In this document: piece after piece, positions 46,263-55,196 of the stretch
Position numbering within the stretch: position 1 is the first letter of the stretch
How the letters are laid out: every line of letters starts with the position of its first letter
From: Photorhabdus akhurstii
GTDB taxonomy: Bacteria; Pseudomonadota; Gammaproteobacteria; Enterobacterales; Enterobacteriaceae
DNA length: 64,000 nt
Direction of reading: 5' to 3'
Assembly (NCBI RefSeq): GCF_018448925.1
Contig: NZ_RCWE01000003.1
Location: 310,001-374,000, forward strand
The notes under the pieces: generated by a model
What the model saw: the letters and a program-made list of their open reading frames with translations, nothing else
What the model was told of the DNA's origin: nothing
Databases searched by the model: none
Translations under genes and position numbers: made by a program

Positions 46263-46550
46263 ATTGAAAATGTGAGATCTTACCCTGCCTTACAGGCTGC
46301 GGAGCATTTTATTAAAATTGACGTCGGCGGCATCAGCAGTAGTGCCGGGATCAATTTTGCCAGTGGAACACCGGGTATAGGTTCTATAGGTTCGGGGTGG
46401 GGAGGAAAACTGCCGGATATGCTGGATAAATTGGAACAGGTCAGTGCTGAAATATCCACTCCTGTTTCTCAAGAACCACTCAAAGAAATTTGTCTCAGTT
46501 GTTTGATGAAAGCTGAGTTTGAAGAAGTAATAACCGTTATCCGGGGGTAA
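46263..46550 (+). pseudogene. vgrG: Second vgrG 3' fragment
   Basis: The frame reads R-S-Y-P-A-L-Q-A-A-E-H-F-I-K-I-D-V-G-G-I and then a Gly/Ser-rich segment and W-G-G-K-L-P. This is the C-terminus of a VgrG with a DUF2345-type needle. The tail L-K-E-I-C-L-S-C-L-M-K resembles VgrG ends. It starts just beyond the ISAs1 element, so the rest was removed or displaced. It differs from the fragment at 23515-23832, so two different vgrG genes contributed to the island. Confidence 0.65.
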
Positions 46551-46699
46551 TTATGACATTTGAGCGAAAAATTGGTTAATTACCAGAAAGAACATCCCGG
46601 CATTCGGCTTTATTTTCAACAGGTATATTATATTTATAAAAATATTAGTGTTCACTATACGCTGTGTCCTGAATTGAATGGTATTGTTTAAAGTAAAAG
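46551..46699. other. Spacer after vgrG fragment
   Basis: A short frame with Y-Q-K-E-H-P-G-I-R-L-Y-F follows the vgrG fragment and may be the remnant of a T6SS accessory gene. I could not assign it. Confidence 0.3.
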
Positions 46700-47130
46700 C
46701 AGGGTAAAATCAGAGCGACCGCTTGAGTGATTGAATATTATCCAAACGGGAAAAGCCTGCCTGTAGCACTCGTTCCAAAAATATGGTGATTAATTCATCT
46801 TGAGCGATGGTGTGAATTAAACGCATCCAATTGATAAAACAGAGGTTAAATTGTTTTGGATTGATACGGGCAATAATGATGTCATCGACGGGAGTCCTTT
46901 CTTTGAATATATCTTATCCAAGAAACCACTGATGATGCCCTTCGATGTGCTCTTGAATCTCACTCCAGCCCTTCATACCCCCACATAATGAGGCAAACAA
47001 AATATCGAATAGAGGGATAAGTGACTTTGGCACTCTGGCGTGGATCTTGGATGTCTGAGAAGTATTCGGTAAAGCTGTCAAGGGATATGGTATTTGCTCT
47101 CAAAAAGAGAGTATCAGATCATAACTATTC
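46700..47130 (-). pseudogene. Degenerate ISAs1-family transposase N-terminus
   Basis: Reverse-strand pieces read T-I-S-L-D-S-F-T-E-Y-F-S-D-I-Q-D-P-R-Q, then L-C-G-G-M-K-G-W-S-E-I-Q-E-H-I, and, after a frame change, N-P-K-Q-F-N-L-C-F-I-N-W-M-R. This is the N-terminal third of an ISAs1-type transposase, different from the intact one at 45062-46159. The catalytic region is absent. Confidence 0.7.
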
Positions 47131-47299
47131 TCAGAGATCAAATCTGATTTTTTAACAAAATATTCACGATCTTGCCTTGGTTGAGAGGGTAAAATATTAT
47201 TTTGTTGATTGCATTTAATAAATATTCAGAATATACATAATTATTGCAACTATAATTGTTACGGGGCGTGTAGCCCCGACTCTATTAAAGTATATTTGG
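47131..47299. other. Spacer before the M32 remnant
   Basis: AT-rich sequence with no recognisable gene. Confidence 0.3.
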
Positions 47300-47977
47300 C
47301 TATTTTAATCGTTTCTCTAAATTTTCGATGAAATCGTTTGCATTAAGCCCAACTCCACAGGCGGCTATTATCAGTTCCTTGAATTCGTAGTAACAACCCT
47401 GTTTGTAGATTTTTTCATCTAACCACTGGATTAAGCGGTTGAATTTTCCTCTAGAGAGTTCCATTTCGATCAAAGGGTTTTCTCGTGCTTTGTTGAATAG
47501 TTGGGCTGAAATAATTGCGCCCATGAGATAGCATGGAAAATACCCAAAATAACCCACGGCCCAGTGAATATCTTGCCAGGGGCCTTCATGAGGTAATGGG
47601 CTTATGCCAAGGTACTGTTCGAATAATTCTTGCCATCTTCCTTTGAGTTGTTTTATAGGAAGTTCTCCGGAGAGCAATTCTTTTTCTATTTTATAGCGTA
47701 TAAAAATATGCGCGGGGTAGGTGAAGTCATCAGCTGTGACACGGATACCACCCGTATAGATTGTGTTGAAATATTCACATAATCTCTTTTTGTTGAAATA
47801 ATCAACATAGCCAAATTTACTTTCTAGCTGCGTAGCCAAATATCCTAAATAGGCGTTGGAATGACCAACTTGTCTTTCAAATAGCAGGGCCAGACCTTCA
47901 TAGATACACATTCCTCTAGAGTCGCTGACTGGTTGTCCAGGGTGTTGTTTTGGAGAGTCTTTAATGGTGGTGGCCAA
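47300..47977 (-). pseudogene. C-terminal fragment of M32 carboxypeptidase
   Basis: The 225 residues match the C-terminal half of thermostable (Taq-type) carboxypeptidases: R-G-M-C-I-Y-E-G-L-A-L-L-F-E, R-V-x-A-D-D-F-T-Y-P-A-H-I and Q-D-I-H-W-A-V-G-Y-F-G-Y-F-P. A full M32 enzyme has about 500 residues. The zinc-binding H-E-x-x-H segment upstream of this part is missing, so no peptidase activity is expected. Sequence upstream (47978 onward) does not continue the homology. It looks like cargo truncated during island assembly. Confidence 0.75.
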
Positions 47978-48078
47978 GCTGAAGGTGAACGGCTTCTATT
48001 TTACTGAAAACAGCCTTGACCGATTCAGTTCTCAGGCCCAGTTGATGTTGTTCCAATAAGGCATATCATATGGGCTGA

Positions 48079-48240
48079 TCTCAAGTTTTTCTCCAAGGGA
48101 AGAGGCATATTAATGCATTTAGTAGAGGTCTACCTGAGGAAGCTTGGGAAGACGTTTTTTGTAACAACGCACTCGGACTCTATGGACTCAGGATAGAACA
48201 AGAGACGAATAGACGATTGGTGCGAGTGGTTGAAAGTTAG
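48079..48240 (+). pseudogene. Possible amidohydrolase C-terminal remnant
   Basis: An open frame of 53 codons has no start and ends E-D-V-F-C-N-N-A-L-G-L-Y-G-L and a charged tail. The N-A-x-x-L-Y-G-L pattern is common at the end of TIM-barrel metal-dependent hydrolases. It is too short to be sure. It directly precedes the ABC transporter gene. Confidence 0.35.
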
Positions 48241-48266
48241 TCTAATAATTTAATTAGCGGATTTCT

Positions 48267-49262
48267 ATGAGCATTATTCGAGTAAGAGATTTGAGTAAAT
48301 CCTACAGTATTTACTCAAAAAACCCTGGTCTGTTGGGCAGTTTAAAGTCGTTCATTAAAAGAGACTATTCAGTCGTACAAGCGGTAAAGGCGATCAATTT
48401 CTCCATCGAAGAAGGAGAAATTGTGGGTTTTCTCGGGGCGAATGGGGCGGGAAAAACGACTACTATGAAGATGTTGGCTGGTATCATTCTACCCTCTTCT
48501 GGTGATGTTAAAGTTTTGGGACATACACCTTATGAGCGTAGGAACGAATATTTAAAGTCAATATCATTTGTAGCTGGACAGAAACAGCAACTTGCTTGGG
48601 ATCTTACGCCTAATGATTCCTTCATACTCAATAAGGTTATCTATGATCTCGAAGATAATGAATTTTTCAGATGTCGTGACGAACTGGTTGAACTGCTTTC
48701 TATTCGTTCAGTGATTAACAGACCGGTTCGTAATTTGTCTCTCGGTGAGCGTATGAAATGCGAATTAGCTTTATCATTGCTACATAAGCCAAAGGTTTTG
48801 TTCCTGGATGAACCCACTATTGGGTTAGATGTTAACATGCAGCGCATCGTCCGAGAATTCATTCTGCATTATAATCAGACGTATAAAGCAACAATTCTCT
48901 TGACTTCTCACTATATGGCGGATGTAGAAGCACTTGCGCGACGTGTTGTCATTATCAATTCGGGAGAGATTGTCTACGATGGGCAGCTCTCGCATTTAAT
49001 TGAAAAACGTTCACCCAAAAAGATTATAAAGGCTAGTCTTTCAGGTCCGATTAGTCCAGAGCTGAGTTCATTACCCGGCTTGCTATTCTATGATGGTCAC
49101 GATATTGAATTGATGGTGGAGCGTGACACATTATCTTCTGCAATGACAAGGTTGATGTCGGAACGAGTCGTTTTTGATATCTCTATCCATGATGAACCGA
49201 TAGATCGTGTGCTGGAGGGGTATTTATCCTCGAATGGTGAGTTTAATGTGCAAATCTTTTAA
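48267..49262 (+). CDS. ABC-2 exporter ATP-binding protein
   Basis: This 331-residue ATPase has Walker A G-A-N-G-A-G-K-T-T near residue 57, signature L-S-L-G-E-R-M-K, Walker B V-L-F-L-D-E-P and an H-loop (L-T-S-H-Y). It has a C-terminal extension of about 90 residues, as in drug and polysaccharide exporters of the ABC-2 class. It is the first of three overlapping or adjacent genes that encode a complete exporter. It lies inside the island, 3.3 kb right of the safracin-like genes, and could export the product, but no direct link is visible. Confidence 0.88.
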   Translation: MSIIRVRDLSKSYSIYSKNPGLLGSLKSFIKRDYSVVQAVKAINFSIEEGEIVGFLGANGAGKTTTMKMLAGIILPSSGDVKVLGHTPYERRNEYLKSISFVAGQKQQLAWDLTPNDSFILNKVIYDLEDNEFFRCRDELVELLSIRSVINRPVRNLSLGERMKCELALSLLHKPKVLFLDEPTIGLDVNMQRIVREFILHYNQTYKATILLTSHYMADVEALARRVVIINSGEIVYDGQLSHLIEKRSPKKIIKASLSGPISPELSSLPGLLFYDGHDIELMVERDTLSSAMTRLMSERVVFDISIHDEPIDRVLEGYLSSNGEFNVQIF

Positions 49263-50052
49263 GCGGACCCTACAGTTATGGAGGGTGCTCATTGGTCAAT
49301 CTTTCTCTCAGGCTATTGCATATCGAGCGCAGTCGATGGTTTGGATGATAGGTGGTGTAATGCCCATTGCTGTGATGTTAGTTTGGCTTAGTTTGGCAGA
49401 TGGAGGGGCTATTGGCGGTTATACGCCCAGCGATTTTGCGGTTTACTTTCTTTCCATTTACTTGGTGCGTCAATTAACGTCCATTTGGGTAATGCAACGC
49501 TTGGATCGTGATATTCGCCGAGGGGAACTCTCTATGTTATTGCTGCGTCCTGTGTCTCCTCTTTATTGCTATATTGCGGATCATGTGGGACAGATGATTG
49601 TTAGAGGACCGATTATATTAGTGGTTTTTATTTCTGGTATCGTTTTAACTGGTAATTTGCAACGCTTGGATATCTGGAGCTTTTTGTTTTTTTTACCTTC
49701 ACTTATGCTTGCTTGGATTATCATTTTCCATCTTTATTATTGTCTAGGCTTGTTGGCTTTTTGGATTAATAACGCAATGGCATTTGACCCATTGCTTTGG
49801 GCGCTTTATACGATACTTGGGGGATCCCTCATTCCTCTTGATTTATATCCGTCTGGTATCGCAGGATTATTGAAAGTTTTACCTTTTGCATCGGCAATCG
49901 ATTCTCCAGTGCAAATAATATTAGGAAAATTAGATCGTGGAGAATTATTGACCAGTTTTTTGATGCAGTTATTCTGGGTTATAGCGCTCATGTTAATTCG
50001 TGCTTTGCTATGGTCGGTAGGATTAAAAAAATATACGGCTTCAGGAGCCTAG
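49246..50052 (+). CDS. ABC-2 exporter permease 1
   Basis: The start at 49246 (M-C-K-S-F-K-R) with GGTGAG upstream gives 268 residues and overlaps the ATPase gene by 17 bases. About six membrane helices are visible. R-R-G-E-L-S-M-L-L-L-R-P near residue 100 is typical of the ABC2_membrane_6 family (F-x-x-Y-x-R-R-G-x-L-D-x-x-L-x-R-P). It pairs with the next gene as a heterodimeric transmembrane domain. The substrate is unknown. Confidence 0.8.
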   Translation: MCKSFKRTLQLWRVLIGQSFSQAIAYRAQSMVWMIGGVMPIAVMLVWLSLADGGAIGGYTPSDFAVYFLSIYLVRQLTSIWVMQRLDRDIRRGELSMLLLRPVSPLYCYIADHVGQMIVRGPIILVVFISGIVLTGNLQRLDIWSFLFFLPSLMLAWIIIFHLYYCLGLLAFWINNAMAFDPLLWALYTILGGSLIPLDLYPSGIAGLLKVLPFASAIDSPVQIILGKLDRGELLTSFLMQLFWVIALMLIRALLWSVGLKKYTASGA

Positions 50053-50056
50053 CTAA

Positions 50057-50839
50057 ATGCGGTACGGTTTATTATTATTGGTGTTAATAAGGAATTCTTT
50101 CGTCTTAGAGCTTGAATTTCGGCTCAATGCTTTAGTCAACTTGATTAATTCCTCCCTTGCTTGCCTGCTGGCTTTGCTTGTTTTAACGGGGTTCTTCGGT
50201 CAAGTATCCCAAGTAGGAGGGTGGAGTTTCAATCAAATGGTTGCTTTACTTGGCGTGACTCTCATTGTGGAATCATTAATCGATAGCTGGTTATTTCCGA
50301 GTATCCACTCTTTATCTGAATACATCAGGCGAGGTGACTTGGATTTTATCCTTATTCGCCCCGTCGACCCTCAGTTTTTTATCACATTTCATCGTTTTAA
50401 TGTGTGGGATGGTGCAAATTTCGTCGTTGGATATATAGTTGTTCTGGTTGCTATGTATCAACAAGATGCTTTGATATTTTCAAACTTCATGCAGTTTAAT
50501 TTGACACTATTATTGGGTGCGTGCATTTTCTATTCTCTGTTTATGTGTTCAAATCTCATCGCTTTTTGGTTCACTAAAGTTTCTGATGTATGGATTATTT
50601 GCTATTCTCTCATGGATATGGGACGGTTTCCTGTCAGTGCTTATCCTGGTGCTATGCGATTTGTTTTGAGTTTTATATTACCAATTGTTTTCGTAAGTAA
50701 TGTGCCTGCGCAAGCTGCTTTGGGAATGCTTAATTTTGGCACGTTGGCTATGGCTTTTATGTATGCATTAGGGGCGTTATTTTTCACCCGATACCTTTGG
50801 CTTAAAGCGCTATCAAGATATAGTAGCGCAAGTAGTTGA
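50057..50839 (+). CDS. ABC-2 exporter permease 2
   Basis: This 260-residue membrane protein has about six helices and the same family landmark, S-E-Y-I-R-R-G-D-L-D-F-I-L-I-R-P. It begins 4 bases after permease 1 and completes the exporter. Immediately right of it lies the 3' half of a PAAR gene, so this is the last intact gene of the island cargo. Confidence 0.8.
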   Translation: MRYGLLLLVLIRNSFVLELEFRLNALVNLINSSLACLLALLVLTGFFGQVSQVGGWSFNQMVALLGVTLIVESLIDSWLFPSIHSLSEYIRRGDLDFILIRPVDPQFFITFHRFNVWDGANFVVGYIVVLVAMYQQDALIFSNFMQFNLTLLLGACIFYSLFMCSNLIAFWFTKVSDVWIICYSLMDMGRFPVSAYPGAMRFVLSFILPIVFVSNVPAQAALGMLNFGTLAMAFMYALGALFFTRYLWLKALSRYSSASS

Positions 50840-50888
50840 TGAGATGTATTTAAGGAAAATGGAGGGTAAATTCACATAATAAGTGCAT

Positions 50889-50948
50889 AAAGGTGTTTTT
50901 CCTATTATTCAGGGTGCTAGCTCTCTAAAATATAAAGGAAAACCTATT
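50889..50948 (+). repeat. 60-bp PAAR repeat, right copy
   Basis: Direct repeat of 24567-24626. Together the two copies bracket the 26-kb cargo that includes the safracin-like cluster. Confidence 0.85.
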
Positions 50949-51020
50949 GCGCTTGAAGGAATGCAAACAGCTTGTGAGGTAAACTTGATTGCCAGTCAGA
51001 GTAACGGCCTATTCCAATAG
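50889..51020 (+). pseudogene. PAAR protein gene, 3' part
   Basis: The frame begins K-G-V-F-P-I-I-Q-G-A-S-S and continues past the left copy's break into I-A-L-E-G-M-Q-T-A-C and the C-terminus S-N-G-L-F-Q. No start codon is available. Joined to 24435-24566 it would make a normal PAAR protein of about 87 residues. The first 60 bases repeat 24567-24626 with five mismatches, so this may be the end of a second PAAR gene and not the same one. Confidence 0.75.
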
Positions 51021-51170
51021 GGCTATTTTATTTGCCCTTCTTTGCCATAAAGAGCGAACCTAGGTAGTGCTCAGACAAAAGCATGAGCTTTTGAACGCAC
51101 TTTTAGTGCGGCCCGTAGGGTGAGCGAAGCGAGTCATCCTCACGTATTACATTCTGCATTCATGCTCTCA
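51021..51170. other. Spacer with small palindromes
   Basis: It contains AAAAGCATGAGCTTTT-like and GGTGAGCGAAGCGAGTC-like palindromic pieces that look like remnants of a dispersed repeat. No gene was seen. Confidence 0.35.
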
Positions 51171-51425
51171 CTATGATTGCGTTTTATGCTTCGACATTAA
51201 ATGATGTTTTAAATAAGGGGTTAATTGTTCCAATAGATTACTATTAGATTGGGCTATAGTAAGTTCTTCCCAGCCATCAGTGGACAGTATAAAAACCGTT
51301 GAGAGAATTATGGTCATCTCATCCGTGGGAGTTGATGAGGTATACCCGTTAGCTTTGAATACACCTAGTTCAGTATGTATTCTGCTGATTTTGAATGGCA
51401 GAAGTGACGTTGGTAATTTCATCAA
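51171..51425 (-). CDS. Unrecognised 84-residue protein
   Basis: The start codon overlaps the stop of the upstream MFS fragment (ATGA), so the two were probably co-transcribed. Visible features are the S-S-T-P-T-D-E-M-T-I-I-L-S-T-V segment and a charged C-terminal helix (N-L-L-E-Q-L-T-P-Y-L-K-H-H-L). There are no membrane helices and no motif I know. It may be the remainder of a small cassette that lost most of its transporter gene. Confidence 0.35.
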   Translation of the reverse strand: MMKLPTSLLPFKISRIHTELGVFKANGYTSSTPTDEMTIILSTVFILSTDGWEELTIAQSNSNLLEQLTPYLKHHLMSKHKTQS

Positions 51426-51793
51426 AAATCATCCTTCAATGGTATGAAGTAGAAAGAAATTGTAAGAAAAAGCGTAAATGCTAATGTTATATGGAAGAGA
51501 TAACCGTAGCCAATCACTTGATAAATAGCGCCTCCCATAAGACCTCCCAAGCATAACGCACCCCAAGAGAAAAGTCTGTAAACAGCATTAGTCCTCGAAA
51601 ATATACCCTCCGGTATTAATTTCTGTCTGTAAGTTACAGCAATACAATCCCAAAAACCCATACCACAGCCGAGTAAAAAAACGGATAAAAGCATTGCATA
51701 GATAGTATGATTCAGCGCTATAACAAGGGTAGATAAAAATGCCAAGCTCAGTGAAATGGATACGTCAGAAACCGGGACGACAGAAAACACCAT
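51422..51793 (-). pseudogene. C-terminal fragment of MFS transporter
   Basis: These 123 residues contain about four hydrophobic helices, with the G-C-G-M-G-F-W-D and Y-R-Q-K-L-I-P-E sequence between helices typical of the second half of major facilitator proteins. A complete transporter has about 400 residues and twelve helices. Homology ends at the left-out N-terminal part near 51793. It is non-functional as a transporter. Confidence 0.65.
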
Positions 51794-52127
51794 TTTGAAA
51801 TCATCGCCGGAAAATCATTCATGGCTAATGTCCCGACCAAACGTTTTGGTTTTGTGCAATGTCTGGAAGATCACTCAGAAGAAAACTCATAGCCCAGCTA
51901 TCTTCACAGGGTATTGTTCACTGTTCATTTATAAGAACGGTCTGCAACAATTACGCCTATTGGGATAGGCGCTAAATTTACCCATGACTCTTGAAATCAA
52001 TGGAGCTGACGTCCGATAAGGCGGGCTCCATGATAAACAAACTCTATAAAGTCTCTAAGATAGTGATGAATTGGTTTTTCAGTCACATTAAGCATATTCA
52101 ATATACATGAATATTGAATATCAGAGC
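51794..52127. other. Gene-free right edge of island
   Basis: No ORF was accepted. Hairpins are present: CGCCTATTGGGATAGGCG near 51954-51971, TGGAGC/GCTCCA near 52001-52030, and ATATTCAATAT/ATATTGAATAT at about 52094-52121. Confidence 0.4.
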
Positions 52128-52250
52128 CTATAAATTAAAGGTGGTTTCTGTTCACTTCACTTGATTGGCTATTATCACCGTAATATTAAGCTGAAAATTT
52201 AAATCACCTTATGTGGGCCAAAACATTCATAGTGAATAAATTGTTTATCA
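52128..52250 (-). repeat. hmp 3' end repeat, copy B (native)
   Basis: It spans the last 52 bases of hmp and 71 bases downstream of its stop. A near-identical copy lies at 23251-23372. Confidence 0.85.
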
Positions 52251-53389
52251 ATTCCTATATCCAATAACTGCTTCGCTACATATTGCATAAAGGGGACAGG
52301 ACCACAGAAATAGAAATGCATTCCCTCTGTTTTCAACGCCTCATTCAAAACTGCCAGATCCATAAAGCCTTTGTGTTGATAATGAATACCTTGTTGATCT
52401 TCATCCCTTGGTTCACGGTACCAAATTGTGCTAGCAAAATTTGGCATCGCCTGCGCCATTGTTGCGACTTCATTGCTAAATGCGTGATGGCCGCCGTGTT
52501 CAGCCGCATGTAACCAATTAATCTGGCTGTTGTGATTTTGCTGGTGGAGGTGATGCAACATACTCATCATGGGTGTCAGGCCAACGCCCGCAGAAATCAA
52601 AGTAACCGGTGTTTCTGGTTTAATATCAAGGAAAAAATCACCGCGTGGGGCGGCCAGCCAGACGGTATCGCCTTCTTGCATCTTATCGTGCATATGGTTG
52701 GAAACGATTCCTTGTGGCTCACGTTTGATTGCAATCCGATAGCTGGAACCATTTGGTGCTGCCGTCAGTGAATACTGGCGAATTTCTCGGTTGTCAAAAC
52801 TATCATCTGCCAGATAAATACTCAGATACTGGCCAGGTTTGTAATCCATCACTTTCCCGCCATCTTGAGGCACAAATTCAAAGCTGCAAATCACTTCACT
52901 TTTTACCTCTTTCCGGCTGATACGGAATGGACGCAAACCACGCCAGCCGCCATCTGTTGATTCACCGCTATGATAGATTTGCTCTTCACGATTGATAAAA
53001 ACATCAGCCAGCACGCCATAAGCTTTCCCCCAGGCGTTCAGAATTTCATTTCCCGGCTGGAACATTTCATCCAACGTTGCCAACAGGTGAGTACCGACTA
53101 TCTGATAATGTTCTGGTTGAATATTCAGACTAGCGTGTTTATGCGCGATTTTTTCCACTGCCGGTAGTAGTACCTCTAAGTTATCAATGTTGGCTGCGTA
53201 GGCACAGATCGCATTGAACAGGGCTTCACGCTGATCGCCGTTAAGTTGATGGCTCATATTAAAAATGTTTTTTAACTCAGGATTATGTTTAAACATCCGC
53301 TCATAGAAGTGGGCTGTCAGTCTTGGTCCGGTAGCAGAAAGTAATGGAATAGTTGATTTGACAGTTGCAATAGTTTGGCTATCCAGCAT
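52199..53389 (-). CDS. hmp: Flavohaemoprotein (nitric oxide dioxygenase)
   Basis: Hmp oxidises NO to nitrate with NAD(P)H and O2. The 396-residue protein has a globin domain (1-140, proximal His85, Tyr29), an FAD domain with R-Q-Y-S-L-T near 206 and an NAD domain with G-V-G-L-T-P-M and the C-terminal Y-E-C-F-G-P. Full length and colinear with the E. coli protein. It is divergent from glyA as in E. coli, with an NsrR-like box upstream. Its neighbour on the other side should be glnB but is the island edge. Confidence 0.97.
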   Translation of the reverse strand: MLDSQTIATVKSTIPLLSATGPRLTAHFYERMFKHNPELKNIFNMSHQLNGDQREALFNAICAYAANIDNLEVLLPAVEKIAHKHASLNIQPEHYQIVGTHLLATLDEMFQPGNEILNAWGKAYGVLADVFINREEQIYHSGESTDGGWRGLRPFRISRKEVKSEVICSFEFVPQDGGKVMDYKPGQYLSIYLADDSFDNREIRQYSLTAAPNGSSYRIAIKREPQGIVSNHMHDKMQEGDTVWLAAPRGDFFLDIKPETPVTLISAGVGLTPMMSMLHHLHQQNHNSQINWLHAAEHGGHHAFSNEVATMAQAMPNFASTIWYREPRDEDQQGIHYQHKGFMDLAVLNEALKTEGMHFYFCGPVPFMQYVAKQLLDIGIDKQFIHYECFGPHKVI

Positions 53390-53430
53390 GGTGAAACTCC
53401 TGAATTTCTTTCAAGTGATAATGAAAGTCA

Positions 53431-53454
53431 TAACATGTATTTTAAATGCAACTT
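53431..53454 (-). promoter_or_regulatory. NsrR-like operator of hmp
   Basis: Read toward hmp, the sequence contains AAG-T-TGCATTT followed by its imperfect mirror AAATACAT-G-TTA, close to the NsrR consensus. It lies about 42 bases before the hmp start. NO would relieve repression. Confidence 0.75.
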
Positions 53455-53632
53455 ATACCCTTTTGGGGATTTTGTAAATATAGAATGTGGTCTTTATGGT
53501 GAAAAAAATATTCGTAAAAGATATTTGCACTAAGGAAAGGACTACTTTAGGTCATAAATTCCAACCAAAGAGGAAAAATGCAGTGTAATTTTCATTCTTC
53601 TATTTAAAATAGATATCTTGCTTGTGACAGGC

Positions 53633-53648
53633 ATGCAATCGTTTGCGT
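53633..53648 (+). promoter_or_regulatory. PurR operator of glyA
   Basis: ATGCAATCGTTTGCGT fits the PurR consensus at all defined positions and lies 110 bases upstream of glyA, as expected for this PurR-regulated gene. Confidence 0.85.
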
Positions 53649-53757
53649 AAAATATTTTGTCAAGACTATCTCATTCGGTGAAAAGGGTTTACACTGTGTG
53701 CCATTCGGCCCTTTAGGGTGTTGTTTGAAGAGAAGTTAGCTGAGTCAGGAGAACCCA

Positions 53758-55011
53758 ATGTTAAAGCGTGAAATGAATATTGCTAGTTATGATCCCGAAC
53801 TATGGCAGGCGATGGAGCAGGAAGTTGTTCGTCAGGAAGAGCATATCGAGTTAATTGCTTCTGAAAACTATACCAGCCCAAGAGTTATGCAGGCACAGGG
53901 CTCTCAACTCACTAACAAATATGCTGAAGGTTATCCGGGTAAACGCTACTACGGCGGCTGTGAATATGTAGATGTTGTTGAACAATTAGCTATCGATCGT
54001 GCTAAGGCGCTGTTTGGTGCTGATTATGCCAACGTTCAGCCACACTCTGGTTCTCAAGCGAACGCGGCAGTTTATATGGCTTTGCTACAACCGGGCGATA
54101 CGGTTCTGGGGATGAATTTAGCGCATGGCGGTCATTTGACTCACGGCTCTCCGGTTAACTTCTCTGGTAAGTTATATAACGTTGTGCCTTATGGCATCGA
54201 TGAGAGCGGTAAAATCGATTATGACGATATCGCGGCACAAGCTCAAAAACATCAGCCAAAAATGATTATCGGTGGTTTCTCCGCTTACTCCGGTGTGGTT
54301 GACTGGGCAAAGATGCGTGAAATTGCAGACAGCATTGGTGCTTATCTGTTCGTTGATATGGCGCATGTTGCTGGCCTAATCGCCGCAGGAGTATATCCTA
54401 ACCCGGTTCCTCATGCTCATATCGTCACTACCACGACGCATAAAACACTGGCTGGTCCACGTGGTGGTTTGATCCTGGCGAAAGGTGGCGATGAAGAGTT
54501 ATATAAAAAACTGAACTCTTCTGTATTCCCTGGTTGTCAGGGTGGGCCTCTGATGCATGTTATTGCAGGTAAAGCGGTGGCATTGAAAGAGGCAATGGAA
54601 CCAGAGTTCAAAGCGTATCAACATCAGGTTGCAGATAACGCAAAAGCTATGGTTGAAGTGTTTTTGGCACGTGGTTACAAAGTGGTTTCTGGCGGTACAG
54701 AAAACCACTTGTTCCTGCTGGATCTGGTTGATAAAAACATCACTGGTAAAGATGCCGATGCTGCGTTGGGCCGTGCAAATATCACGGTAAACAAAAATAG
54801 CGTGCCTAATGATCCGAAGAGTCCATTTGTGACTTCTGGTGTGCGTATTGGTACGCCTGCGATTACCCGTCGTGGTTTTAAACAAGCAGAAGCGCGTGAA
54901 TTGGCTGGCTGGATGTGTGATGTATTGGACAACATCAATGATGAAGCGACCATTGAAGCAACTAAGCAGAAAGTTCTGGCTATTTGCGCGAAATATCCGG
55001 TTTACGCATAA
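53758..55011 (+). CDS. glyA: Serine hydroxymethyltransferase
   Basis: GlyA interconverts serine and glycine with tetrahydrofolate and feeds one-carbon units to purine synthesis. The 417-residue enzyme has the PLP Lys in [13 protein letters not shown] near 229 and the conserved [10 protein letters not shown] near 53. Length equals the E. coli protein. CAGGAG precedes the start. It shares PurR control with purL in this window. Confidence 0.97.
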   Translation: MLKREMNIASYDPELWQAMEQEVVRQEEHIELIASENYTSPRVMQAQGSQLTNKYAEGYPGKRYYGGCEYVDVVEQLAIDRAKALFGADYANVQPHSGSQANAAVYMALLQPGDTVLGMNLAHGGHLTHGSPVNFSGKLYNVVPYGIDESGKIDYDDIAAQAQKHQPKMIIGGFSAYSGVVDWAKMREIADSIGAYLFVDMAHVAGLIAAGVYPNPVPHAHIVTTTTHKTLAGPRGGLILAKGGDEELYKKLNSSVFPGCQGGPLMHVIAGKAVALKEAMEPEFKAYQHQVADNAKAMVEVFLARGYKVVSGGTENHLFLLDLVDKNITGKDADAALGRANITVNKNSVPNDPKSPFVTSGVRIGTPAITRRGFKQAEARELAGWMCDVLDNINDEATIEATKQKVLAICAKYPVYA

Positions 55012-55070
55012 ATTAAAATTTCAATAAATCATTACAAAACCTGCTCCGGCTAACATTGTTTGCTTAAATA

Positions 55071-55137
55071 AGATATTGAGGTGTGATGTGTGGATTTTCC
55101 CCCGGGAATATCCACTCCAAGATAACTCTCAATATCT
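55071..55137. repeat. Imperfect 67-bp palindrome after glyA
   Basis: The outer arms AGATATTGAG/CTCAATATCT and the inner arms GTGGAT/ATCCAC around TTCCCCCGGGAA form a long hairpin between glyA and the hcaT-like gene. It resembles short palindromic mobile repeats and could serve as a terminator or mRNA-stabilising element. Confidence 0.6.
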
Positions 55138-55196
55138 AGTTTCTTGAGTTAACTAAGTTAGGGGTGGGTTTTTTGCATTTTTTACCAGGGGGATTA

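Noticed and set aside
23251-52250. tRNA-borne attachment site for the island
   Set aside because: No tRNA gene or integrase was found at either edge; the flanking repeats derive from the hmp 3' end.
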